Source of the DNA: Bisporella sp. PMI_857
Taxonomy: Eukaryota; Ascomycota; Leotiomycetes; Helotiales; Helotiaceae
Reading direction: 5' to 3'
Length of the DNA stretch: 64,000 bases
Assembly: GCA_021307315.1 (NCBI GenBank)
Contig: JAJSPD010000069.1
Span: 1 to 64,000 of the forward strand
Positions 1 to 13,000 of the stretch are shown here, piece after piece; position 1 is the stretch's first letter; each line of letters starts with the position of its first letter. Under the pieces are notes generated by a model. The model ran no database searches. It worked only from the letters and a program-made list of their open reading frames with translations, and was not told the DNA's origin. Made by a program: the position numbers and the translations under genes.

Positions 1-1654
1 ACGCCATACACATAGCTGATATCCACACTAAAACCACACAACCCACAAGTTGCTTGGCCTGAGTACTCCTCACTGAATCTCCGGCTTAACTCGTCCCGCA
101 AAGACTTAGCTAGAGTTAATGACTTCAAATATTTGACATGGCGTTAACTGAAAGGCGGTAGTTTGTTGGCTTTACTTGAATTGGATATAGATGATGGATG
201 ACTTTTATATTCCAGAGGATAGAATCAGTCTTGAACTCCCAAAAAAAGGTCTGTTTAGTACTGCCAATGCCGACGAAGATCCATTCGCAATCGTCAAGCT
301 TTTAAGCTTGAGCCAGATGAGGGGACTCTTGATAGGCAATAGCGGTTGGAAACCTAATAATGGTATCTCTTACTAGATTAGAAATGACCCAATCCCCTAC
401 TTTAGGGTATGACTCTATATATACTATCAATGTCACATCATAGGTGACGATAGAGGTATATGGGATTGGGTTAACCAAATTTAAAATCTCTATTCGGAGC
501 TCGCCACGTATCTTATCGATAGAATAGAAGACACTGTAATTATGCGCTTCGTCTGGCTTCGGAGGATCTCTACAACAGAAGTTAGCGCGGCAATAATCAT
601 AAGAATTAAGTTTTCCTCATCTTTTGAAAGGCTATCAATGTCTTCCTCATTTGAAACGGATGGAGAAGGTCCTGCCAATCGACGTCGATCGTAGGGAAGC
701 GGACACGAATCGTGGTTGTACGTGCTATCGGTAATTGTAATGGCGAAGGGAGAGTGAGCTGCGTGATCGGCAGGTGAGAACGAGCATTACCCCGAGGACG
801 GGTCAGCCGTGATCGAGCATATCGAAGAGAAGGTGGATTACATGAGTGAATATGGCGAGAAGAACTTTGGCTTTTTGATCGATCGCTGATATCAGGAGTG
901 GAAGATGGGGCTCCGTCCGACTGGTACTCAGTGAAATTATCACAAATGACACGAAGTTGTCAAGGCGCTCATCGCAATTCTCTAAGCGCTCAAGTCAGTT
1001 CATCCGATCCCCAGAGCTCGAATACTTGAAGAGATAGAAGGTCTTCCTTGATCTCATCATCTGTCAACTCGTTCTTCGGTCGATATTCGCCAAGGTGATA
1101 AATTTAGAAAGGCTCTGAACACTATGTTCCGAGACCGCTCTGATCTCGGGGCCTCTTCCATCACCGATATCATTTTGATTATTTGCTTCCTGCTCTGCCA
1201 CAACTAACTTAAATTCTATACGCATGGTTTCAAGCTCCTGAGTCACACTGAGCTAGTTGTGTTTCTCAAGATGATCAACGAGACATCTGAACAAACTACC
1301 CATAACGATTTCTCCATTCATCTAAGACATTCTGGTGTGTTAATCTGACCAAAGAGTGTGCGTCCGTGTAATAAAGGTATTTTGGCTGCGTTGTGCACAA
1401 AGCTTGGTTTGTTTGAGTTTGTCGCATTTGGAAGTAGATCCGCTTGCAACGGTGTGCTTCTTTATGTCTTCAATAAATAAGGTAGAGATCCGTGCAGAAC
1501 GCGACTTCCAATGAGGTGAATATATATTCCTCTTTAGTTTCATGCAGACAGAGCCATCAAGTGCTCACCTAACTTCAGTGAGTTGATACCATGCCTTACA
1601 CTATTCTATGCTCTAAATGCTAGTATATACAAAGCTATCCTTCAGATTCGTCCA
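1..1654. other. Intergenic stretch with no supported gene
   Basis: I see no gene here. Only ORFs of about 60-70 codons are present. On the minus strand, roughly 490-1330, several short open stretches lie one after another in different frames with stops between them and protein-like composition (Glu/Lys/Leu-rich). That could be a decayed gene, but no family motif is recognisable. The last part is the 3' flank of the minus-strand peptidase that follows. Confidence 0.5.
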
Positions 1655-3534
1655 TTATGGCGATGCCTTTAGTAATGCCTGTCCTAAAGCACGACCAGTT
1701 TCAACCTCAGGCTTGGTATCCTGCTGGAGTTTCCACTCCCGCATCCATTCCTGCACAAACGTCAAAATCTGGGCCTGTGCAGCCCTCACTGGTGGAGGCG
1801 GCAAAAGGTTTGGCGGATAATCCACAGTTTGATTCGGGAATAAGCCATTCTCATCCCAGTGGTGCACGGCACCTTCGATGAGAATATATGGCTCACTAGC
1901 CGTATTAGTCCTATTGATGGCAGTTTCATTGAAAGGCGAGGCATGCGCAGTTGCTGGTCGCCATGGATCACGGTCACCATCAATCATCGCCAGACGTGGA
2001 TAGGCAAGATTGAATCCTCCGTGTTTATTTATAATCTCCACATCTGGTGGTGTGGAAATATTGAATGCCTCAACGCAGACAATAGAGTTCCATTCGAGAG
2101 TGGATAGTCGGGATACGAGTGGAAGGATATCTACTGGAACTCCGGAGCCGGTTTGTAGGTAACCCCATTCGGTACAGTACTGTGCTTATTAGCTGGTGAG
2201 CGTTGACTTGAATAATCAATTACCTGGTATGGCCATGCTCTCCACGTCTGTTTGATATCATCCTGTTGATAGAAAGTCGAGTTTCGCTGACCATAGCATT
2301 GGTCTTGAGTCCTTGGCGCGCAGCGATTGACTGTGTGATTAGCCAGCCACCCCACCCAGTTTAGCACAGGTGCTGTCAATTTCGAAATTTCTGATTCATA
2401 GCCTCCTTTCTTCAGCAAGTCTGTGACGTTGTTACTTATAAGCTGGATCTCAGGATAAAGGACACTATCGGAGGTGATATTCCCACAGAAGTAGTCAAAG
2501 TCCGGATCATTCAAAGCCGGATCCCAATTCTTCCCTTGCCACGAAGTGACGCCATAAGCAAGAACATTCATGAAATCCTCATTATGGGTAACATTGGGGA
2601 GGCCAAATGCGCCTTTCAACTCAACAGTTGTCTCAGTTTTGTTCAGCTTGATGAGGATGTTGTCAGCCATGTTAGTGATCTTCTGGATGTACTCAATGCA
2701 AGTTGGTTCTCCATAGACCCTAATTGGCTCAAAGTATTGCCAGTAGTCATAGATAGCTTCGACAACTCCACTAGACGAGATAGCACCTGCTCCAAATCAG
2801 AAATACATCACCACAGCCACGTGATCACATACCCCAGAAGACATCAGGATACACTTTCCTAATAACAGCGACAAAGGCACCGGCATAGCTTCCACCATAC
2901 GCAATCCATGGTGTATTCGGTGCAGTTAGGTCCAGGTCCTCAAGTCCTGCAAACTTGACATTCTTAGCAAAGTACGCCTGATCCGCAAGTGCCTGATCAA
3001 AAGTTAAGAATCTCAAGTTCTCAGTAGAGAGATCTGGGGTCGGCATGCTTGTTCCGTAGTACCGATGCTCCAGAATGACTCCTAGACCTCCTGTTGCTTT
3101 GGCTATTTGATAGACGATACCCTTTTGCAAGAACCGCAAGCGCCCTACACCACTGGTCTCCCCAGATTGAAGAACGATTACGGGGCCACCAGGCTTATAG
3201 TATGTGGCATCGAACCAGTATCGTAGGTTGAATGTCTCATTAGTGTGAGGTTCATATTTCGTCTCATTGTGAAAATGATCTATTGGCACGGACAGGTTAT
3301 ATGCTGGATAGAGCGTTGAAGGATTGGTATCTGCTCTCCTGAGCAGGCTCCCTTCTTTGATAGTGGTTCTCTGATTCTCATCAGCTAATATTCAGGAATG
3401 GAGGCGCTTCATTCCAGCCTTACCGAGAGCTTCTCCTTGATCCCGTGATTAATGTCCAGTGGCGAATATTCCGTAATGGCACTAGATAATCCAAACCATG
3501 CGCAAATAACGCTGAGCTTATTGATGAGGACCAT
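1655..3534 (-). CDS. Secreted serine carboxypeptidase, peptidase family S28 (prolyl carboxypeptidase-like)
   Basis: Predicted secreted exopeptidase of family S28, whose members cleave Pro-X bonds at acidic pH. Four exons fit in frame: 3534-3424, 3376-2833, 2786-2224 and 2179-1655, giving 580 aa, normal for the family. The start is the ATG at 3534, which opens a signal peptide (MVLINKLSVICAWFGLSSA). Family landmarks are the early LSVPIDHFHNET segment, the nucleophile elbow GGSYAG (exon 2), the motif YCTEWGYLQTG at the start of exon 4, the Asp of IDGDRDPW and the His of VHHWDENG, so Ser, Asp and His are all present. Several N-x-S/T sites fit secretion. No stop or frameshift was found. The exon 1/2 join assumes the AG at 3378-3377. 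An AG eight bases upstream would break the frame. Confidence 0.9.
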
Positions 3535-4050
3535 GATGAAAATGTTTGAATGAATTTTATTTCAATCAATTTCATCGGCAAGATGTTTCATTTGTCATGA
3601 GGAAATGTCACCGAGATGGCAGTTGAAATAAGCTTTGTAGAAAGGCCCTGAAGAGGAAGGTGGGGTTCCCTGTATGTTGACCCCACTGCTGTTGCTCAGT
3701 GTTACCATCCATCTACGAACAACTGTGTCAAACGCTGTCCTACCTTACTGAGCTAAGGGGGTAAAGAGTTCTGAGGCTCATGATTAAATGGGACAAGAAT
3801 ACGGCTAGCAGTAGAGATCACAGAAAAGAAGGCAATCTAGATGAGAGCCTTCCTGATATTTCTATACAGCTTGTCCATGAAAGAGCTTCTGGGACAACGA
3901 ATGACCTTTGCCTTTCATATGTTGCTATACGCTTTTGCGGCTTCTGTCAAGCAAATATCACAAGAAGAGAAGCATTTATGGATTTGTCTTGCTTAATTTC
4001 AGAAACGAATGCCTCAAATGAGTTGTGCAACATCTCCTAAAAGCTGTCAT

Positions 4051-4143
4051 ATTTCGTAAACCACGACTCAGAGGTAGGTAACTCATGTGAGGTCAAATAA
4101 TAAATTTTTATTTTGCCGAATAGAGAGTCGTAGTCTACGAAAT
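4051..4143. repeat. MITE-like imperfect inverted repeat
   Basis: Arms of 19 bases at 4051-4069 and 4125-4143 are reverse complements except at two positions, and both mismatches are transitions. About 55 AT-rich bases lie between them. The layout resembles a very short miniature inverted-repeat element or its remnant. I see no clear target-site duplication outside the arms, so this is only a structural description. Confidence 0.45.
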
Positions 4144-4787
4144 TGAATGGAAATCGTTTGTTTTTGCGCTACCTTTCTAAGCTGCTCATCGCCCCCAGAG
4201 AAACTTCACTTAAACTTTGGCTTCATTCAACCCAACAAGTCCAAACTTCAGCGCAAACTCAAGTTCTGATGATGACTCACTCACTACTCCCACTGGATCT
4301 CACCACAGATATAAATTCTCCCGCACTTCTCAGTTCTCTATCTCATTTCAATTACCTTCAAGCCGTCTACCCCACCATCCTATAACTCTTATCACGTAGC
4401 AAAATTCTCAAGCTGACACAAATCTAGAAATACTACAACGTTCCAGCATACCCATTACAACCTCCAGAGGTTACAAGAATAGCATCTATATTATACAAGG
4501 CACTCATGACATCCTTCCTGTTACTAAGCTACATGGACTATATCCAGAATGGCTCGTTGAAAGATTTGTATTTGGCACAGTTACCTTTTCGTTAAGGTGG
4601 ATATTTTTATTTCTTCCTATATCCACCGAAACCTGACGAACTTTAGCTCGGTATGGTTCTCAGGATGGAAACTGGGTAGTTTGCTGTCGTATATAATCGG
4701 TGATTGAAAGTACTAAAATATATTGTGGGCTGAATTTGCTCTTCTGAAGACAGTACCTGCTGTATCGTCTTGACCTAAATTGCTACC

Positions 4788-5350
4788 CTCTTGATTAAGT
4801 TCTCGAGAAAACAAACCACCTTTCAACCGTGGGGTCTGGGGGTTCTATCACGTCGTGTTCGAAAGGATGCCGTTCGGTATTCCATTGAATACGGCAACAA
4901 AGTATACTGATATCTCTTGATCAAGTTCTCGAAAGTATGCCAGCAGCAAAGCCGTAACAAGGTTCATTGATCGGGGGGGGGGGGGGAGTAGTGGGGCTTG
5001 ATTATTCAATACTGACTACCATTTCCATCCGCCAATACAGGATCTCCACTCCAGGCTTTCTCAAACACCTTAGAGAGATATTTACTTCCTCGAATTGGAC
5101 ATCCGCTAGATATTCGACACGATCGGATCATCTCACTACTGTGGGATCTCTCTTCCAAATCACCGCCTCCCTCAGCCTATTAAAAAAACTTCAAACCTTC
5201 AGCTCTGGCGGACTCATCTATAGTACACGACGTATATAGTACTCGACATCACTCCGCCTGCGAGCCCTCATGAGTTCTAGCACTTCCGGCATGCATGCCT
5301 GAACGGGTTTCGTGTGCTATCGGCTGCCTCTTGATTAAGTTCCCAAGAAG
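4788..5350 (+). repeat. Three dispersed copies of a CTCTTGATYAAGTTCYC motif
   Basis: Copies begin at 4788, 4914 and 5328, all on the plus strand. Each reads CTCTTGAT(T/C)AAGTTC(T/C)C followed by a purine-rich end. The core contains the near-palindrome CTTGATYAAG. Spacing is irregular (126 and 414 bases), so this is not a tandem array. Function is unknown. Confidence 0.5.
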
Positions 5351-6084
5351 TGGGTGGGCTTATACAAACATGGCACACCTCTCTGTTTTATTTAGCGAGA
5401 CGATTACCTGGTATATAAAGGCCGGTTCAGAACAAAATAGAACCCTTATCACTATGCATAACAATGTGGTGAGCCGCAAGATCGCTTCCCCGATCCCGAC
5501 AACGTATGGAATTCATACGCGGGGCATACTACGAGATTTTTGGGAGAAGGCTTGAGCGAGAACTGCAGGAGTCCGCGAGCGGTGAGATCTTGTTAAGTTA
5601 CCTTTTCGTTTCTTGCTCCAGGGATGGATGGCTCTAAGACTAGACTGATCCCAGACATCCTGTCCACAAATGATGTGGCAGGGCCATACCTTAGCAGGTA
5701 TGTATCAGATTCTCACATGAACGAGCAAACTCAAATTAGACCTAGGTCGAAGTCTTCATAGTCCTTATCATTTGCACGCCTGCTCCGCCCGCTATCGATA
5801 AAACTATGCTCGAAACCATATGTACAAAACACCACGCTATGAAGGTCCCTAATAACCTAATGACAGGCCGCATCGCCGTGCAGCCAACAACCATTTACGC
5901 CTTCCTATGCAAACGCTATCCTTCGCTATCATATCATCATGGACAGGAGGGATGGATGTCGGGTGGTAGTTATATCGTGGAGGTTATGGCTTGGCAAGGT
6001 CGTCATAAAATTAAGCTTCTTGCTCGCTGCCGTGCGTAAAGGTCGTTGCTCGTCTACCATAATCGAACAGGTGATGCATCAACT

Positions 6085-8646
6085 TCATGCCATCATGCTA
6101 GACTCCTCATCTTCATCTTCATCCTCCAGGCTTTCGATTGCCTCCTTGATTTGCTGGCTGGCCTAAATAAGTGTTAACTGGAATTGCAGTACTTGGAGAA
6201 TGGTGTGTACCTTGGGATCTAAATTCAACGCGATGGTAAAATGCCGGACGGCAGCGCCTTTTTCTCTCAAACTCTTATATAATCTGCCTAGCAAGAAATG
6301 CACCATTGCTTCATCAGGCGCCAAGTCTTTCAGGATCATGAGTTCCCTTAACGCAGTATCCATATCTCCCAATGCCATCAGAGCGCGGGCTTTCTTAAAC
6401 CTTGTCAACGCCGATTTAGGTGCAATTTCAGTGGCTCTCGTGAACTTCTCGAGTGCAAGACGTGGCTGCTTTTGCTTTTCGAGTACTGTCCCGATACAGC
6501 AGATCAACACGGCGTTCGTCGGATTTATTCTTGAAGCTCTGGTGAATGATGCGAAAGCTTTATCATACTGCCCTTGCTTTTCATACACCCGACCAACTCC
6601 ATACCAGGCATTATAATGGCGTGGATCAGCAGCAATGCCTTGTCGATATGATGAAAGTGCTTTGTCATATTCCTCATTGGCTACGTGCTCGTGACCTTGA
6701 AGCGTGAATGCATACGCAAATTTGGGATTAAGCTGGGTGGCACGCTTGAAGCTTCGTAGGGCCTGTTCATGATCTCGCGTTAAAGACCAAGCATTGCCGA
6801 TTGCGCACCATGCCTGGGGAGATTGCCATGAAGCATCGATGAGTACATGCGCAAGATATGTGAGATCAGTCTCGCGTTTCAGGTGCCAGAGAATTGTAGA
6901 ATAGATTTCCATGTCGGCATATCTCGTTGGAGCAATGTGACGAATACGCTTGTAGTAGTATTCCGCTTCGGAGTAAGCTGCCTGCTCATAATAAGCCCTT
7001 CCCATCTGTGCCAAGACCCACGGCGTATCTTGTTGCTTCTTCTCTAATGACCGATAAGTCTCTAAGGAATCTTTGCATTGAAATTGAGATAGAGCAAAAT
7101 ATCCACTCCCAAGCTTCTTGAATAGGTCGAGTAACCACCTCAGGCCTTCCTCTTGCTTTGTGCTGTCTTTATCCTGCTCTAAGAGCCTTGATTGCATGGC
7201 GGTCGGAGCAAGGTAGTTCAGCAAGCGGTTAGGGGCAGGTTCTTTCTCATCAATATCCATACTGTCCACAGGAACTGGCTTTCGATTACCGCTCACCTGT
7301 CGACCAACGGTAGAAGCGGTTGAGTTTGGCCGTACAATCTTGCTGATAGCTGGTCTGGCCTTCTTCAGCTCCCTCGACGAATTAGATCCCACCGTTATAC
7401 TACTGCTTGAAGATTTGGTGCTTGCTGGTCTCATATGGTTCAACAACCTCGCACTTCTTCTTTGTTGTCCCGGCCCCGGCTCTTCTGAAGGCTGTCTAGG
7501 TTGTCCTGACGCGCTCCTTTTAATTGGCCCAGGTTGTACATCGTAGCTGCGGAGTCCATGCACAGCGGCAGACTCCTCCACTTGCCCTTCATTAGGGAAT
7601 CTGTGCCCATGTGCCTTCTTGACAATAGGTCGCTGACTCTTCGCATCCATGCCCATATTTATGCCAATACCTGGAATTGTTCGTGTCTTTCGAGGAGGTG
7701 CTTGTGGTGGTTCAAGAATGTATGCAGGGTTGATCGAAGGGTCTTTCCGATTGAAGGCAGAGGCATCAATAGAGGCACTCGGGCCAGTTGGAGTCGCCAT
7801 AGCCTCAGGGCCGATACCACCACCCCCGGCAGCCGGAATGTTAGTTAAGCTTGGGTTGCTCTCATTCAACTTTTGTGACATGCTAAAGTTCTGAAATAAA
7901 CCTCCATTCACGTTCCGAGACGAGACATTGTTAAATGGATCTAATGTTCCCGACAGATCAACAGAGGTGCCAGTCCTAGTGCTGGTCCGGTTTCTGACAT
8001 GATCAAGAGTAGCCGATAGGGTCATGTCTTTATCCTTCGATTGTGCTTGCCCTTCAGACGGATCAGAGGGAGATCTGAGAACATCCTCCATCTCAGGATT
8101 CATCTTGAAAATATTTGGAACATTCAATTTCGTGCCCATATCGCATAAACTTGTGAAAGCATCCCACATGAATGGGTTCAGCTTCAGCGCTTCCTCAAAA
8201 TTACTGATCGCCTTCTTCTGATCGCCATGTCCTTGGTACAGTTTCCCCAGCAGACAATGTATTACTGAAGCATCAGGATACGGTTCTCGTTTTTTCTCGG
8301 TATGCTTTCCAAAGTTCGATTTCCCTAGCCATAATCCTCGGCTCTTTTCCAAAGCGGATGTTCCCTCCTTGTGCTTTTCCAGTGCAAGACATGCCTGTGC
8401 AAAGGTGTACACGCAGCCGAGATGTGCTCCCTTGATTGCGACTGGTCTGCTGTATTCGTATGCGGAAGCGTTGTCGCCTAGCCGTAGATGGCATAAAGAG
8501 AGAAGGTATACGACATCAGAGGATCTGCTATCACAGGCGCTAAGACGTTCAGCGAAGAACAGGGCGTTCTTGAGAAGGTTGTTATCGAGGTGGAAATATA
8601 TGAGCTGTTTGAGCTGAAAGCAAACAACCGTGCTTGCAGGCGCCAT
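6085..8646 (-). CDS. cdc27: Anaphase-promoting complex subunit 3 (Cdc27/BimA), TPR protein
   Basis: Scaffold subunit of the anaphase-promoting complex, the nuclear ubiquitin ligase that drives exit from mitosis. Its TPR arms dock other subunits and activators. Exon 1 is 8646-6211 (812 codons). A 48-base intron (6210-6163) follows, then a 78-base final exon ending at 6085, for 837 aa in all. Without the intron the frame stops after 15 wrong residues. With it the protein ends in an acidic tail (SLEDEDEDEESSMMA). N-terminal TPRs cover about residues 1-190, a long Ser/Pro/Arg-rich low-complexity linker about 200-490, and the dense C-terminal TPR array about 510-810 (for example PQAWCAIGNAWSLTRDHEQA). 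Architecture and length match fungal BimA/Nuc2. This is a conserved housekeeping gene and marks the core-genome side of the locus. Confidence 0.93.
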
Positions 8647-9512
8647 GATCGTGATTTTGAAAGGAAAATTGGCTGAACACTCCGCTATAAAGGCGTAGCC
8701 ATGTATCCAACAGCGTTGTGGATTATACGAACGTGTCTCAAAGCTCGAAGTCGCTTCGTTGTGTATCTAGCAATCTAAATTCCCCCCTCCTAATACGAGT
8801 TTCGTGCCGTAATTTTCGTTTAGCAATGAAGCGATTAGAGAGTGCAGCGAAGTCTGCTCTGCCAACATTAAGAATTAAGTAAAGTGAAGTTGAGTATTGT
8901 TAAACGTGCAACCGCTGGAATTGTGTTTTGAGGAGGGCTGGGGGCAGCAGGGGGACTATTTGGTCGTGGATAAACAATAATGAATAGTCATAGGCATATG
9001 TTATAAGAAGAGTAGATAAGGCAAGCTTGAGGGACACGTCGACAGCGTCAAAAGAAGTTGGAAAGAGCAAGAAGAAGGTTGGGACATCCCACACAGTCAC
9101 AACTCACTTTCAAGCCAACTGCCTCGCGATGTTATGGTGTCGGCGGGTAAGAAAAATGATTGGCTCGCAGACGTTATTTTGGCACAGCAACAATTTAGAT
9201 GGATTATGTCAGCTGGCCCAAGCTTTCATCTGAGCCTCAGCCTTGTCAATTTATCCTCCACTAATTGACGACTAAGTGGAACATATAACTTGAATCAAGA
9301 ATATCATTCAGCTTGATACAATAGGACAATGTATGTAACGAGACTCTGCAGAATATTGCATATGGCTCAAGACTAATCTACTTAGATAACCCAACATCCT
9401 GCCACTTTCTGAATTTTAATTGCAAGCCTCACTCAAAAGAGTCAAGCCCCAATTCCGGGTCATATACACTTCCTGCTCCTGCAACATTGTCATTCTTGCA
9501 ATATCCTAGGAG
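8647..9512. other. Divergent intergenic region between CDC27 and SND2
   Basis: This 866-base stretch separates divergently transcribed CDC27 (-) and SND2 (+), so it should carry both promoters. No coding sequence is evident. Pyrimidine-rich tracts lie just before the SND2 start. I could not identify a definite factor-binding site. Confidence 0.5.
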
Positions 9513-10004
9513 ATGGCACAAAAAGCAAAGAAAGACCGCGCAAAAGCAAACGCCACAACTCTTAACAACCTTCACACCGGCACTCTAGCCATCAATGTCC
9601 TTTTCCTCCTTTCATCCTTTATTTTCCGCCGTCGCTCCCTCCTTGCATACGCCATACTCTCCGCACCGTCCTTGATCTGCTCCTACATCCTCGAGACTAC
9701 CGGCCGGCCCAAGTATGACACTGCTACTGGCGCTTTGAAGAGCTCCGGCGAGGATTTGGCAGCAGCAGGCTTGACGGAATATATGTTTGATGTGATCTGG
9801 GTCACTTGGGCAAGCCAGGTCATTGTGATGTTGTTTGGCAACTGGGGATGGTTACTTTGGAGTGTGGTTCCGGTGTTTGGAGCATACAAGGGATATGGGC
9901 TGTTGGGAATGGCAAAGGGGTTGATGGGTGGTGGACAGCAGGGTCAAATACCGGAACAACAAGTGCCTGCTGGGAATAGAAAACAAAGGCGAATGGCAGC
10001 TTGA
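9513..10004 (+). CDS. snd2: SRP-independent targeting protein 2 / TMEM208 family ER membrane protein
   Basis: Small ER membrane protein of the SND pathway, which helps insert membrane proteins into the ER without SRP. Single exon, 163 aa, the usual size. The N-terminus is basic and cytosolic-looking (MAQKAKKDRAKANATTLNNL). Two hydrophobic hairpins follow, at about residues 25-62 (LAINVLFLLSSFIF, then LLAYAILSAPSLICSYIL) and about 92-128 (VIWVTWASQVIVMLFGNWGW, then LLWSVVPVFGAYKGYGLL). The tail is Gly/Gln-rich and ends in basic NRKQRRMAA. The ETTGRPKYD segment after the first hairpin and the AYKGYGLL end of the second fit TMEM208/Snd2 proteins. Confidence 0.88.
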   Translation: MAQKAKKDRAKANATTLNNLHTGTLAINVLFLLSSFIFRRRSLLAYAILSAPSLICSYILETTGRPKYDTATGALKSSGEDLAAAGLTEYMFDVIWVTWASQVIVMLFGNWGWLLWSVVPVFGAYKGYGLLGMAKGLMGGGQQGQIPEQQVPAGNRKQRRMAA

Positions 10005-13000
10005 CGAAAGCCGCCTAGCAATGGAGGACACTAGGGCAGCACACCCGACGCTGGTATGGTCCTCGTGTAGAACGTGAAGATTCGTGAGCGAAGGAGCCAA
10101 TCAAGCGCAGCTGAATCAGGCCAGCCTCCAAATGGAGGTATTAGCCAGTGAATGTATTCCAAGCTATTCCGCAGCCGATTCAGCTCTGGTAAGCGATTGG
10201 TCAAGTCCAGTCCTGGGCCTGGACGATTTGAAGAGTCAAATATAAATTTTAACAGAAAAGCTGTATCATTTCCTGAGATCTATTGGTACGGCGCTACTGT
10301 CTTATAATCGGTGCTGTATTCAATATATTTTGAGTCCTGGAGCTTCTACATGAACTGCTTGACAGATACAATGGGGAAAAGACATACTTGGGTATTTCAA
10401 TTACAACACAGCCAATTCCTTTTACCTCTGATACAAGGATAAAAGAGCGCCTTCCCAGAGTGAATTTACCTAATAACTAGATATGCGCCACTACTGGAAA
10501 TAGGGAAAGCCAAATGTTGCCTGTCAATATTTGACTTGAATTGTCAAACTCTCTATTTCTGACATCACTCTATTCCCTGCTTAAGTTCAGCCATTTTCGC
10601 TGCTACAGGCACACATCCAAATTTGTGGCACATACTAACTTGCTGTCAATAAACATGACTCATTTCCGATTTCATAGCTGTTGTTGTTCTGTGTTTTTTG
10701 TCGATGTATGCTGAATAACCAGCTGCAAGGCAGAGAAGAAGAAGTATATTATACCGACATCCTTATTGGATAAGACATTGTCCATATCCTGTAGCAAGTG
10801 CGTTGCTTACACATTACTCCTTCTTGGGTTCATTGTATTGTATGATTACTTCCTAAATCCGTATGATGACAAGTGTAGACCGTCGGTCCTATATAGACAA
10901 CCTGATACAAAAGTAATTTCACTATTTGTGCTTATACAGCGAATGCCAGTTACGAAACATAGTTTCCTCAATCCGTATCTTAAGAAAGGTATGTAATACC
11001 TTTCAACTTAGGTGCTAGTTCCATTCAAAACTATAAAAGAGCATCTTTCTATTTGCTAGTGTTTCTCAGGCATTTAACCCGGGGCGATAACTGGGACATG
11101 GAGTCATGCATCTCTAACCATTATCAAGAGATTTGCCGATAAAAACACCACTCCATTGAACTTTGAGATGTTATTCCCATTACTACGGCCCATAACTTGC
11201 CAGAATTAAAGAAAGGGGGGAGAGGGGGGGGGGGGTGGGGGGGGTGCATGACAGAATGGCATTAATATAGTGTTTTCATTATACAAACGACTGCTATTGT
11301 TATGTCCTGATATTCATTCGCAGCTACTATAGTGCATTTTAGGGCGGAAGATCATGATTAGCACTAAGCTCAATTCTACAGCTTAAGTTCCAAGACACCG
11401 TAACCACACCACTATAAGAATTTCATTATCACTAGCACTAACGTAATGTACATCTCCATGACCTTTATTGGAAATATGATCTTCGATATTTAGCAAGTTG
11501 GGACTTTTATACTATTGCTTTGATAGGATGGCCGGCAAACAAATTTGAACCAGCATTCTACCGGTGAATTAGAGTGAAAATTGGGCATAAAGGTTACGTT
11601 TCATGCCTTGAAATATTACCTAAGTCATCTTTGTTGTGCATGTATTAATAAGCCTTTGCAAGCCCTACATTGATCTATATGGATAGACTATATGCCAATC
11701 CTCCATTCACGCCATCCTCCGGAATCTGTAATTTGTGCTTTGTACAGGATATCACTTTACCTGATTCATAGATCTGATGACAAGGCGTGTAGTTCGTACT
11801 GAATCGCTAGACCTATATGTTTGGTTGCTTGATGTTACGCTGCTGCGAGCAACAATGTAGTTGTTATGTGGCATCAAAATCCGACTACAACCACAACATT
11901 CCTTCATGACGATTTCTAAGTAGAAATGGTGCCAAGGGTGGATGCCATTTGTGGTTCTGTAGGGCCTTATGTTATAAATACCAGCCAAAAAGTGGAACGC
12001 CGCATTTCGCCGTTGTCCTACTGCTGAGCCAATAGGCCAAGAGTGGATACTGCTTGTCCACTACCCATAATCTTTTATACTATCCGCCTCCTAGCCGTCT
12101 TCTGAACTCGCTCAGCCAACTCCCGAGAGCGCTGCCACAGTCGAGAGCATCTAATTACCATCATTAGTCTCCTTTCCTAGAGCTACCGATGTATCATATT
12201 TCAATACAACCGCTTGCAAACTAGCTTCATCTTTGCACACACAGGTATCCTCTTAATCCATATTGCATAATGAATGCCTTACGTGGGTTCGACCAGTCAA
12301 AGCCAAACTGTTATATGATTCCAGACTTTACTTCCTGCCGAGTTCTTGCAGAATCCTTGGAAAATACTGTGTTCCACACTTCACCTTATAATGATCTCTC
12401 GTAAAGTCATGTTGGCTCCTAAATATGACATCGATGTAAAACCCTCGAGGCCCAAAGTTCAGCTCTGGGGAAAGTGTTATAATCTTTGTTGATCGCTTCA
12501 GATGCATCACTGATAGTAAAATCGGCAGGGCCTCTTATCAAGCGAAGCATTACGACTTCTAAGATCTGTTGGCAAGGCCAGCGGTGTGGAGGATATTACT
12601 TATGCTTGATGGGTGTTAGCAGAAGTCATCAGTTCTTCAGGTATGATAGGTCACCTGAAGGACCAAATTTGTTGTTGTTGTTTTTGTTTATTCTGGCGAA
12701 CTTAGCAAAACTTGAACACTGTGCATTCTGAAAAACTTTGCAGCATCTAATGGATGCCTATTTATTCCGCTATTATCTCGTGCGACATATGCTAAATCAA
12801 TACCGCAGAGAGCCGAATGAATTTGCTAGTGTGCTCAACTTTCCTGGAGCCGCTGTGGAGGGCAGCCCCAGGTGTTGTGCAGGCAAATTCATCCCCCCTG
12901 TCAAAGAGTGATCCTGGATAAGAAGCTCCCTGCTCGACTAGTTTAGGTTTCAGACAGCGATCAGGACGTACAATTGTGCATTACTAGGGGTGTTAAGATC

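Larger units (their letters stand above)
3535..6084. other. Intergenic stretch with short repeats, no supported gene
   Basis: No ORF here has recognisable protein features. The left end is the promoter of the minus-strand peptidase. It holds an imperfect inverted repeat (4051-4143), a run of 14 G (4973-4986) and three copies of a 22-23 base motif (4788-5350), each listed separately. The right end is the 3' flank of CDC27. Confidence 0.5.

Noticed and set aside
6163..6215. C-terminal 15 residues of the unspliced CDC27 frame (to the stop at 6163)
   Set aside because: They come from translation of a 48-base intron with GT..AG ends. Splicing gives a matching acidic tail and a stop at 6085.
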